Shown: positions 25,905 through 33,566 of the stretch, in pieces | Layout: each line of letters begins with the position of its first letter | Numbering within the stretch: position 1 is the first letter of the stretch | Source: Desulfovibrio aminophilus DSM 12254 | Lineage (GTDB): Bacteria; Desulfobacterota; Desulfovibrionia; Desulfovibrionales; Desulfovibrionaceae | Direction: 5' to 3' | DNA: 64,000 nt | Assembly: GCF_000422565.1 (NCBI RefSeq) | Contig: NZ_AUMA01000010.1 | Coordinates: forward strand, 62,001 to 126,000 | Position numbers and translations under genes: made by a program | The notes under the pieces: model-generated | Seen by the model: the letters and a program-made list of their open reading frames with translations, nothing else | What the model was told of the DNA's origin: nothing | Databases searched by the model: none

Positions 25905-28900
25905 ATGGCCCACAGCGAAGAAGCTGTCGTCAAAAAGATCCTCCAGAAATTCGTCCGCGACACGGTCCCGGAGTACATTCTGGACGGCGCGCACACGATA
26001 CTGGACTCCGGCGGAGTGCAGAAGATCGACCTCAAGAAGCGCGCCCAGTACTGGGACGTGGACGGGCAGATCCAGGGAGACGACTTCCAGGTCTATGCCG
26101 CCGAACTGGGCCTGAACCTTGAAGAGCACACGCTGAACTACTTCTGCAACTGCCCGGATTCCTTCTCCGGCGTCTGCCGTCACATCAGCGCCACGGCGCT
26201 GAAGCTCCTCAAATCCCTGGACACGGACTCCGAAGAGGAGGCCCCCAGGCCGCGCACGGACTGGCGCCAGACCTTCCGCTCCTTCTTCTCCACCGAGCTG
26301 GAGCCCGAACCGGGCAAGCACTACTTCATCTTCCGCTTCTATCCCGAGCCCGGCCGCCTGCAGGTGGCCCTGTTCCGGGGCCGCCAGAACAAGGGCGGCA
26401 TCTCCAACGTGCAGACCCCCGTGACCGTGGACCAGGTGGTCCAGAACCCGGACTGGTGCGAGGTCTCGCCCCACCTGCCGCGCGTGGCCGAAATGATCGG
26501 CCACTACCTGGACTATCGCGGCCACAAGGTGGAGTTGCCGGCCGGCCTGCATTCCTGGTTCTTCCGGGCGATCAAGAACGAGTACTATCTCTTCCTGCGC
26601 GAGACCGATCAGCCGCTGCGCATCGAGAACAAGACCATGCAGCTCAAGCTGTCCCCGGCCCTGTCCGAGGACGGCCTGCACTTCGACATCCTGCTCTCCC
26701 GCGAGGGCAAGCCGCCCTTCTCCATCAACGGCGAAACCGAGGTCTATTTCTACGGCCGCCTGCCTCTCTGGGTCTATTATCATGGCGGTTTCTTCCCGGT
26801 GCAGACCGGCCTGGACCCGGAACTCGTGCAGCAGATGGTGGAGCAGAAGCCCATCATCCCCCACGCCGACATTTCCGAGTTCCTGGACCGCGTCTGGACC
26901 GCCATTCCGGCCTCGGACCTCCATGGACAGGAGGACTTCCTCGAGCGCATGGGGCCCATCTTCGCCCCGGCCACCTTCAATCCCAAGCTCTACCTGGACG
27001 AGGAGGGCAGCCTGCTGACCCTGACCATCCAGAACGTCTACGACACCGAGGTGGGCGAGGTCACGTTGCCCGGCCCCAACCCGGACCTCCAGACCGGCAG
27101 CTACCGTTTCGAGGGCCGTTCCTATCTCCTGCGCCGCAGCCAGGACGAAGAAGCCCTGCTCTTCAGCGAACTGCAGGGCGTGGGTTTCCAGCCCCGCAGC
27201 AACGCGGTTTGGTTCATGGAGCAGGAAGAGGCCATCACCTTCCTTCTGGACCACTATCCCCGCCTGGTGGAGGCCTACCGGGTCTACGGCGAGAAGAACC
27301 TCACGCGCTACAAGGTCCGGCTGGCCAAGCCCGAAATCGTGGCCGAGTTGGAGAGCGACGAGGAGAACAAGTGGTTCAACCTGGACTTGGCCGTGCAGTA
27401 TGATGACCAGAAGGTGCCCATCGACCTCATCTGGAAGGCCTGGACCCAGGGCAAGCGCTACGTGCAGCTCAAGGACGGTTCCTACACGAGCCTGCCCGAG
27501 GCGTGGCTGCGCAAGCTCGGGCACAAGCTCCGGGCTCTGGGCTTCGATCCCGAGAAGCCGCCCCAGAAGCAGTTCCAGCAGTTCGAAGTCCCCGTGCTGG
27601 AAAAAATTCTCGAAGACCTGCCCGAGACCAAGACCGACGGCTACTTCGTCAAGCTGCGGGAGAAGATCAACAACTTCCAGCAGATTCGCTTCATCGAACC
27701 GCCCAAGGGCCTGACCGCCACCTTGCGGCCCTACCAAATCCACGGCCTGAGTTACCTGAATTTCCTGCATGAATACGGGTTCGGCGGCATCCTGGCCGAC
27801 GAGATGGGCCTGGGCAAAACCATCCAGACCCTGTCCTTCGTGCAGATGCTCGTGGAGAAGGGCATCAAGGGCCCCAACCTGATCATCGTGCCCACCTCGG
27901 TGCTGCCCAACTGGGAGCGCGAGGCGGCCAAGTTCGTGCCGAAATTGCGCCGACTGACCATCTACGGGGCCAAGCGCGACGACCTCTTCCTGCAGATCGG
28001 CGAGTCCGACCTGATCATCACCACCTACGCCCTGTTGCGCCGCGATCTGGACGAACTGCTCAAGTACCGCTACTCCACGGTCATCCTGGACGAGGCCCAG
28101 AACATCAAGAATCCGAACACGATCACGGCCCGTTCGGTACGCCGCCTGGAGGCGGAGATGCGCCTCTGCCTCTCGGGCACCCCCATCGAGAACAATCTTT
28201 TCGAACTCTGGAGCCTGTTCGAGTTCCTCATGCCCGGCTTCCTGGGCTCGCAGCACTCCTTCCAGCGCGGCATCGTCAAGCCCATCAAGGACGGCGACGA
28301 GGAGACCTTGGAGTACCTCAAGACCCGGGTCAAGCCGTTCATCCTGCGCCGGACCAAGGCCGAGGTCGCCAAGGATCTGCCGCCCAAGATCGAGACCACG
28401 CACTACTGCGACCTGGTGGACGAGCAGCGCGACCTGTACAACGCCCTGGCCAAGCGCCTGCGCGACCAGGTCATGCGGGACGTGGAGGAGAAGGGCATGG
28501 CCAAGAGCCAGATGTCCATCCTCGACGCCCTGCTCAAGCTCAGACAGATATGCTGTCACCCGCGCCTGCTCAAGCTGGACATGCCCGGCCTGGACACCAA
28601 CCTGCCCTCGGGCAAGTTCGACGCCTTCAAGGACCTCGTCACGGACATCGTGGAAGGCGGGCACAAGGTTCTGGTCTTCTCGCAGTTCGTACAGATGCTG
28701 CACATCATCCGCTCCTGGCTCCAGATCAAGGAACTGCCCTTCGCCTACCTGGACGGCTCCAGCAAGGACCGTTTCGAGCAGGTGGACCGCTTCAACGAGG
28801 ATCCGAGCATCCCGATCTTCCTCATCTCGCTCAAAGCGGGCGGCACGGGCCTCAACCTCACGGCCGCGGATTACGTGATCCACTACGATCCATGGTGGAA

Positions 28901-29114
28901 CCCGGCCGTGGAGAACCAGGCCACGGACCGCACCCACCGCATCGGCCAGAAGCGCCAGGTCTTCGCCTACAAGATGATCTGCCAGAACACGGTGGAAGAG
29001 AAGATCCTCAAGCTCCAGGAGCAGAAGAAGGACGTGGCCGAGGCCATCATTCCCGGCCAATCGGCCTTCAAGACCCTGACGCGCGACGACCTGGAGATGC
29101 TCTTCGAAATTTAG
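25905..29114 (+). CDS. SWIM zinc finger and SNF2-family DEAD/DEAH-like ATPase
   Basis: 1069 residues, predicted DNA translocase of the bacterial Swi2/Snf2 group (RapA/HepA relatives). N-terminal SWIM zinc finger CNCPDSFSGVCRH (Cys 81, 83, 91, His 93). A long middle region of a bacterial SNF2-associated type follows. The ATPase core is C-terminal: motif I ADEMGLGKTIQTL, motif II ILDEAQNIKN, motif III LSGTPIENN, motif V LKAGGTGLNL, and motif VI ATDRTHRIGQ. All motifs are intact. Start ATG 25905 has AAGGAG 11 bases upstream; ATG 25875 is an alternative, and the frame before that has no support. No methylase, nuclease or phage-defence partner flanks it, so a housekeeping role in transcription recycling or repair is more likely. 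Confidence 0.92.
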   Translation: MAHSEEAVVKKILQKFVRDTVPEYILDGAHTILDSGGVQKIDLKKRAQYWDVDGQIQGDDFQVYAAELGLNLEEHTLNYFCNCPDSFSGVCRHISATALKLLKSLDTDSEEEAPRPRTDWRQTFRSFFSTELEPEPGKHYFIFRFYPEPGRLQVALFRGRQNKGGISNVQTPVTVDQVVQNPDWCEVSPHLPRVAEMIGHYLDYRGHKVELPAGLHSWFFRAIKNEYYLFLRETDQPLRIENKTMQLKLSPALSEDGLHFDILLSREGKPPFSINGETEVYFYGRLPLWVYYHGGFFPVQTGLDPELVQQMVEQKPIIPHADISEFLDRVWTAIPASDLHGQEDFLERMGPIFAPATFNPKLYLDEEGSLLTLTIQNVYDTEVGEVTLPGPNPDLQTGSYRFEGRSYLLRRSQDEEALLFSELQGVGFQPRSNAVWFMEQEEAITFLLDHYPRLVEAYRVYGEKNLTRYKVRLAKPEIVAELESDEENKWFNLDLAVQYDDQKVPIDLIWKAWTQGKRYVQLKDGSYTSLPEAWLRKLGHKLRALGFDPEKPPQKQFQQFEVPVLEKILEDLPETKTDGYFVKLREKINNFQQIRFIEPPKGLTATLRPYQIHGLSYLNFLHEYGFGGILADEMGLGKTIQTLSFVQMLVEKGIKGPNLIIVPTSVLPNWEREAAKFVPKLRRLTIYGAKRDDLFLQIGESDLIITTYALLRRDLDELLKYRYSTVILDEAQNIKNPNTITARSVRRLEAEMRLCLSGTPIENNLFELWSLFEFLMPGFLGSQHSFQRGIVKPIKDGDEETLEYLKTRVKPFILRRTKAEVAKDLPPKIETTHYCDLVDEQRDLYNALAKRLRDQVMRDVEEKGMAKSQMSILDALLKLRQICCHPRLLKLDMPGLDTNLPSGKFDAFKDLVTDIVEGGHKVLVFSQFVQMLHIIRSWLQIKELPFAYLDGSSKDRFEQVDRFNEDPSIPIFLISLKAGGTGLNLTAADYVIHYDPWWNPAVENQATDRTHRIGQKRQVFAYKMICQNTVEEKILKLQEQKKDVAEAIIPGQSAFKTLTRDDLEMLFEI

Positions 29115-29169
29115 GCGGCGTTCCCGCCGCGCTGTTTTCTTTCCAGTCGATCCCGGCTATCCTCCGGCC

Positions 29170-30060
29170 ATGCAGAATCCGCTCGTCCGTTCCGTGGAGG
29201 CCCTGCGCGACCTCTTCGACGCCTTGCACCAGTTCTGGGAGGCCAAGGCCACTCAACGCGCCGCAGCCCTCTTCCTGGTGGCCGTCTTTCTCCTGACCCT
29301 GGTCGGAGTGGAGCTGTCCCGTCGCGGCCTGCTCCCGCCGGGACCGAGCCGCGCCCTGGGAACAAGCCACTTCCTGGCGGTGAACGTGGCCTTCACCCTC
29401 GTCCTGGTCATGGAGGTGGTCAGCCTCATCTTCACCCTGCCCTGCTCGGTGTCCAAGGCCGTGGGCAAGCAGATCGAGATTCTGGCCCTGATCCTTCTGC
29501 GCAGCGCCTTCAAGCACCTGGCCCAGTTCCAGGAACCCGTCATCATCACCGAGCTCAGCGAACCCGTGCTGCGGCTTCTGGCCGACGGCGCGGGCGCCCT
29601 GGTCATTTTCGCCATCCTCGGCTACTACCACCACATTCAGCAGAGCGCCCGCCCGGCGATCATGGACGGGGCTTCGCGCTACGCCTTCGCCACGGCCAAG
29701 AAGCTCATCGCCCTGGTCCTCCTGGGCTGCTTCCTGGTCATGGGGGCCGAGAATCTCCGTCTGGGCCTGAGCGGCGAACACCAGTTCGACTTCTTCTCGG
29801 CCTTCTACACGGTGCTCATCTTCAGCGACATCCTCATCGTGCTCATCGCCCAGCGCTACCTGCCGCACTTCCGGGCCGTGTTCCGCAACTCCGGCTTCGC
29901 CGTGGCCACCCTGCTCATCCGCCTGGCCCTGACCGCGCCGCCCTATCTCAATGCGGCCCTGGGCGTGACCGCGGCAGTGTTCGCCGTGCTCCTGAGCCTG
30001 ATCTACAATCGTTTCTGGGAGATCAAGAGGCCGGTATGTCCGACGGATTCCGAGCAGTAA
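29170..30060 (+). CDS. Multi-pass membrane protein of unknown function
   Basis: 296 residues with about seven to eight hydrophobic segments (first at about 35-55, last near 260-285). I recognise no transporter or enzyme motif. The weak ribosome site and short gap after the SNF2 gene (55 bases, with a poor hairpin) leave the promoter unclear. Its last 25 bases overlap the DUF3783 gene, indicating co-translation with it. Confidence 0.78.
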   Translation: MQNPLVRSVEALRDLFDALHQFWEAKATQRAAALFLVAVFLLTLVGVELSRRGLLPPGPSRALGTSHFLAVNVAFTLVLVMEVVSLIFTLPCSVSKAVGKQIEILALILLRSAFKHLAQFQEPVIITELSEPVLRLLADGAGALVIFAILGYYHHIQQSARPAIMDGASRYAFATAKKLIALVLLGCFLVMGAENLRLGLSGEHQFDFFSAFYTVLIFSDILIVLIAQRYLPHFRAVFRNSGFAVATLLIRLALTAPPYLNAALGVTAAVFAVLLSLIYNRFWEIKRPVCPTDSEQ

Positions 30061-30458
30061 AGGAAACCACGCGCCACATGCACGGGCCTCGCGGGGTGTT
30101 GGCCTGCGGCTACGCGCCCGCCGAGCAGGAAATCCTGCTGGCCATGATGGAGAACCAGGGATTCCGCGACACGCCCGCGATATTCGCCAACGAAGAAACG
30201 GCCGGGATCGCCCTGGCAGAGCTTTTGGCCCTGCCCGGCGGCACCGGCCGAGGCCGGGTCTCGAACCTGCCCCGGGCCGTGATCCTCTCCGGTCTGCTGG
30301 AGAAGGAACTGCATGCCTTCATGGCCGCCTGGAAGGCTCTCGGCCTGCCGTCCCAGCTCTGGGCCTGTCTCACGCCCACGTCCGAGTCTTGGCCCCTGCG
30401 CGCCCTGCTCACCGAGTTGGAACGTGAACGCCAGGCCTTCGCCCAACGCGACAGATGA
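30036..30458 (+). CDS. DUF3783 domain protein
   Basis: 140 residues. The C-terminal half, with NLPRAVILSGLLEKELHAFM and later TPTSESWPLRALLTEL, fits the DUF3783 family, whose function is unknown. The start is ATG 30036 with AGAGG upstream; it overlaps the membrane protein gene, which suggests a functional pair. Confidence 0.75.
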   Translation: MSDGFRAVKETTRHMHGPRGVLACGYAPAEQEILLAMMENQGFRDTPAIFANEETAGIALAELLALPGGTGRGRVSNLPRAVILSGLLEKELHAFMAAWKALGLPSQLWACLTPTSESWPLRALLTELERERQAFAQRDR

Positions 30459-30496
30459 AACAAGACGCCAAGCGCCCCACAGTTCCCCCCGTTTCC

Positions 30497-30865
30497 TCAG
30501 ATCACGATCTTGGCGGCCATGCCGATCATTTCGTCAATCATTCCTAAGAATTTGACGGCATTTCCAGCCCATTCCCGCGACGCCTTGAGCGATCGCAGGT
30601 CATCTTCGGCCCGCGCCGCCGCAGCCTCCACATCGACCTTGAGCCCTTGCAAGGCGGCGGTCATCGCCACGGCATGGATCGTTTGCCATCTGCGGATGCA
30701 GCGTTTCACTCCGTCTATCTGCCGCGAAAGGAGCACACAGTCCGGTTCCTGCTGACGCCCCAGGGCGATGCAGTCCAGATACCGGGACTCCAGTTCCCCG
30801 GCGGCCGAGTCCAACTCCTGGATCAACGCTTCGCACTTCTTCAGAAAATCGTCGTGAATCCCCAT
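30497..30865 (-). CDS. Hypothetical helical protein
   Basis: 122 residues. Glu/Arg/Leu-rich and probably coiled-coil over most of its length, with a slightly hydrophobic C-terminus (FLGMIDEMIGMAAKIVI) that could lie on a membrane. Start ATG 30865 has AGGACGGAG upstream; the frame extends to 30898 without a ribosome site. It follows the lipoprotein gene by 38 bases on the same strand, so the two are probably an operon. I cannot name a family. Confidence 0.7.
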   Translation of the reverse strand: MGIHDDFLKKCEALIQELDSAAGELESRYLDCIALGRQQEPDCVLLSRQIDGVKRCIRRWQTIHAVAMTAALQGLKVDVEAAAARAEDDLRSLKASREWAGNAVKFLGMIDEMIGMAAKIVI

Positions 30866-30903
30866 CTCCGTCCTCTCTCTCCTGCTTCGGCGTCCCAATT
30901 CCG

Positions 30904-31839
30904 CTAGTGCGCGTCCTTCAGTTCCTCATAACGTTTCCGCAAGGCGGACACCCGGTTCCAGAATTCCAGGATACCGACCAGGGACACGTCCCTGCCGTCC
31001 AACGCCAGGGCCAAGTCAGCATGAGCTGCGGGCAAGGCGCGAAAGGTCCGCTCCAGGGCCTCATGGAGGGCCAGCGCCTGAAGTGTGCTCTCGTCCAGGG
31101 AAATGATGCGCTCCGCTTCCAGTCGACGCGCTTCGGAATCCGCCAGGGCGAACCTCGAGAAAATCTTTCTGAACTCCTCGCGGTAGCGGGTCTTGATGTC
31201 CTGGAGCAGATGGACGCGAATGATGCCGACTGCCATGTCCGCATAAACGGCGACATTGGCCTGGTTGCCTCGGATGGCCGACTTGAGGTCGGCCCTCTGC
31301 CGACTCTGGAGGTAGGCGTTGAACGCGGGCACGGCCAGCGTGGAGACGATGGCGACCTTGCCGCCACCCGGCGCGTCGAACAACCGGCCCGACAATTTGT
31401 TCAACGTGCCGTTGAGTTCCGTGGACACCGTCTGCTGATCGGCATCGCTCATCCCTTCGAATTCCGACAGGCGGAGCAGAGCCTCCGCATAGCGCTCCAA
31501 GGCGTCGTTCACTTCCGCGAACTCCGCCCGCATCCGCACCAGGGCGGCGTGATAGTTGGGAGACTCCACCTTGGCGCCGTAAGGTTCCGGGCCGAACACA
31601 AGATAAAATTCACGTTTCACATCGGCGGGCCGCGCGGCGGCGCAGGCCGCGATCATCTCTTCCCGCTGCTTCGCCATCAACGTTGACGAGGCGTCCTCCA
31701 TGCCCGTCCCCACGGCGGAGACCGCCTGCTGAAAGTCCAGAAAAGGCTTGGAGTCGACCTTGGCGCAGCCCACCAGGGAGACCACCAGCATAAGGAAAAA
31801 AGCCATGCCTCCGCCGCGTTTCCGATCAAGCCCCCGCAT
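30904..31839 (-). CDS. Putative lipoprotein of unknown function
   Basis: 311 residues. An unusually polar leader (MRGLDRKRGGG) precedes the hydrophobic stretch MAFFLMLVVSLVGC, with lipobox LVGC. The mature part is highly helical, with long heptad-like Leu/Ala/Arg stretches, and contains no catalytic motif I can identify. Start ATG 31839 has GAGG at good spacing. The promoter region is the AT-rich stretch 31850-31920. First gene of a two-gene unit with the downstream helical protein. The name is by signal peptide only. Confidence 0.75.
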   Translation of the reverse strand: MRGLDRKRGGGMAFFLMLVVSLVGCAKVDSKPFLDFQQAVSAVGTGMEDASSTLMAKQREEMIAACAAARPADVKREFYLVFGPEPYGAKVESPNYHAALVRMRAEFAEVNDALERYAEALLRLSEFEGMSDADQQTVSTELNGTLNKLSGRLFDAPGGGKVAIVSTLAVPAFNAYLQSRQRADLKSAIRGNQANVAVYADMAVGIIRVHLLQDIKTRYREEFRKIFSRFALADSEARRLEAERIISLDESTLQALALHEALERTFRALPAAHADLALALDGRDVSLVGILEFWNRVSALRKRYEELKDAH

Positions 31840-31952
31840 GCGCACCTCGCTTCCTGCTCCACGCGATCGCCGAAAAACATTTCTCCCGTGCATATAGAAT
31901 GTTTCATGAGACCTCGGCGGCGTCAAGGCATGCGGATAGCCCGGAAACAGGG

Positions 31953-31980
31953 CAAAAAAAGAGGGCGCCGGAGCGCCCTC
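31953..31980 (-). terminator. Rho-independent terminator of ssb
   Basis: GAGGGCGC (31961-31968) and GCGCCCTC (31973-31980) form an 8-base perfect stem with a CGGA loop. On the minus strand seven Ts follow. It closes the nine-gene motA-to-ssb run. Confidence 0.9.
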
Positions 31981-32012
31981 GCTTGGATGCTGTACACCTG
32001 GAGGCCTGCAAT

Positions 32013-32516
32013 CTAGAACGGCACGTCGTCCATGCCGCTGGCCTCCGAAGGGAAGGCCGGGCCCAGATCCTCCTCGGGCTCCGAGGCCTGCTGCCGCTGG
32101 GCCGGGCGGCCCTGCTGGCCACCGCCGCGACGTTCCTGCGGGGCTCGATCCTGGGGCGCGCCCTGGGGCCGGTCCTCGCCGCCGCGCCGCTCCAGGCCCT
32201 GGATGCGGTTGGCCACGATCTCGGTGGTGTAGCGGTCCTGGCCGTCCTTGTCCTGCCACTTGCGTGTCTGGAGGCGGCCCTCCACCAGGGCCAGGGCGCC
32301 CTTGCCGAGATAGTTGGAGACGTACTCGGCCTGGGAGCCCCACGCCACAACATTGTGCCACTCGGCCTTGTCCACCCACTGGCCGCTCTTGTCCTTGTAG
32401 CCTTCGTCCGTGGCCAGGCGCAGATTGGCCACGGCCTGCCCGGACTGGGTGTAGGACAACTTGGGATCCTGGCCGAGACGGCCGATGAGAATGACTTTGT
32501 TCATGCTGGCAGCCAT
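32013..32516 (-). CDS. ssb: Single-stranded DNA-binding protein
   Basis: 167 residues. An OB-fold N-terminal domain (MNKVILIGRLGQDPKL, AEWHNVVAWGSQAEYV, KGALALVEGRLQTRKW) precedes a Gln/Arg/Gly/Pro-rich linker and the acidic tail MDDVPF, which recruits replication and repair partners. Start ATG 32516 with GTGAAGGAG; an internal ATG four codons in (MNKV) is the usual family start and is a possible alternative. Last gene of the run, 10 bases after the preceding small gene. Confidence 0.96.
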   Translation of the reverse strand: MAASMNKVILIGRLGQDPKLSYTQSGQAVANLRLATDEGYKDKSGQWVDKAEWHNVVAWGSQAEYVSNYLGKGALALVEGRLQTRKWQDKDGQDRYTTEIVANRIQGLERRGGEDRPQGAPQDRAPQERRGGGQQGRPAQRQQASEPEEDLGPAFPSEASGMDDVPF

Positions 32517-32526
32517 AGCGTCTCCT

Positions 32527-32871
32527 TCACAGTTTACGAACCAGATCCTCGGCCTCGTCCAGAGCGTCTTCCAAGGCGTAGGTCTTCTGGTCGGCCTCGG
32601 CGGGCTTGCGCCCGGCCAGGGCATCTTCCAGCTCCAGACGAAGCGCCTCGACCCGGCGCGCGGCCTTTTCCAAGGCCTTGGCCGCCACGGCGGGCAACAT
32701 GCCCAGCGCCAGGCGGTCGGCCAGGGCTGCGGTCAACTCCAGCACGCCCTTCCGCCCCTCGGGCGGCAGGCCGTCGGCCCAGGCCAGCTTGGCCAAAGTG
32801 GGCCAGGCCCGGGTCACGGCGTCCTCGTCCACGGTAGAGACCGAAACACGCACTTGCAGATACCTGCCCAT
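32527..32871 (-). CDS. Conserved hypothetical protein in the acc-ssb run
   Basis: 114 residues. Begins MGRYLQVRVSVSTVDED and continues as a helical, Leu/Ala/Glu-rich protein. No family recognised and no membrane segment. GGAATAGGA precedes the ATG. The start lies two bases after the stop of the biotinyl-domain gene, so it is translated from the same message. Confidence 0.78.
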   Translation of the reverse strand: MGRYLQVRVSVSTVDEDAVTRAWPTLAKLAWADGLPPEGRKGVLELTAALADRLALGMLPAVAAKALEKAARRVEALRLELEDALAGRKPAEADQKTYALEDALDEAEDLVRKL

Positions 32872-32873
32872 TC

Positions 32874-33524
32874 CTATTCCGGTTCGTCCCAATCGCTTTG
32901 CACTTTGGTGACCATGTCCTGGATCAAGGTCAGCTGATCCTCGGGACAAATGCCGATGAGCGGCTGGCCCGCGTCCACGTTGTCGCCCCGGTGGAAATAC
33001 ACCGCGTAGATGAGGCCCTCGGGTCCGCTGTAGGGCAGCGGGGTTTCGCGCTTCATGCGCGAAACGATGAGCAGGTCCATGCCCTCGCGCACCTTCACCG
33101 AGCGCTTGCCCGAGACCTTGAGCTTCTGGTCCACCTCGGGGATGAAATAGTACTTGGCCCGTTCCGGGGCCACGAAGAGGTGCAGGGCCTTCTTCAGGAT
33201 GAGTTCGATGACCTCTTTCTTGGAGAGGTAGTGGCGCAGGGCAAGGAGCGTGGTTCCGGCCTCCACGAACTTCCCTTCCAGCTCCGCGCGCACCTCCATG
33301 ACCTCGCCGCGCTCGGGCGCGTTGATCGGCTTGCGGTTGCGCTCCCGGGTCAGGTGGGCCAACAGGGTGCCGGGTTTCTCCTTGAAGGCCCCGGACACTC
33401 CGGTCACCTTGTCGCCGGGCTTGAGGCCCGCGAACTCCACGACGCCGGTATGCGGCGACTTGATCTCGATGACCTCGTACGGGGAAGCCTTGATGTCGTC
33501 CAATAGCTGTTTGATGTCGAGCAC
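32874..33524 (-). CDS. Biotin/lipoyl attachment domain protein (carboxyl-carrier-like)
   Basis: 216 residues, presumed biotin carboxyl carrier for the adjacent AccC and AccAD subunits. The C-terminal half (about 135-192) has the biotinyl-domain hammerhead, VREGMDLLIVSRMKRETPL then IYAVYFHRGDNVDAGQPLIGI. The expected AMKM biotinylation tetrapeptide is RMKR, with Lys 158 as the candidate acceptor. The N-terminal half (about 17-100) has a second beta-rich repeat resembling the same fold (SPHTGVVEFAGLKPGDKV, NAPERGEVMEVRAELEGKFV) without a MKM motif. GTG start 33524, AGGAC upstream. The family in Desulfovibrio-like genomes is annotated as biotin attachment protein. Confidence 0.82.
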   Translation of the reverse strand: MLDIKQLLDDIKASPYEVIEIKSPHTGVVEFAGLKPGDKVTGVSGAFKEKPGTLLAHLTRERNRKPINAPERGEVMEVRAELEGKFVEAGTTLLALRHYLSKKEVIELILKKALHLFVAPERAKYYFIPEVDQKLKVSGKRSVKVREGMDLLIVSRMKRETPLPYSGPEGLIYAVYFHRGDNVDAGQPLIGICPEDQLTLIQDMVTKVQSDWDEPE

Positions 33525-33566
33525 TGTCGTCCTGTCCTTTGCGAAAGTCCGCCGCCGGGCGGCCAA

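Noticed and set aside
25905-29114. SNF2 ATPase as part of a DISARM or phosphorothioation defence system
   Set aside because: No methyltransferase, nuclease, DUF1998 or phospholipase-D partner is adjacent.
29115-29150. Hairpin after the SNF2 gene as a terminator
   Set aside because: Only a five-base stem with an interrupted T tract; too weak to call.
30036-30865. Possible toxin-antitoxin pair
   Set aside because: The two short genes converge instead of forming an operon, and neither has toxin or antitoxin motifs.
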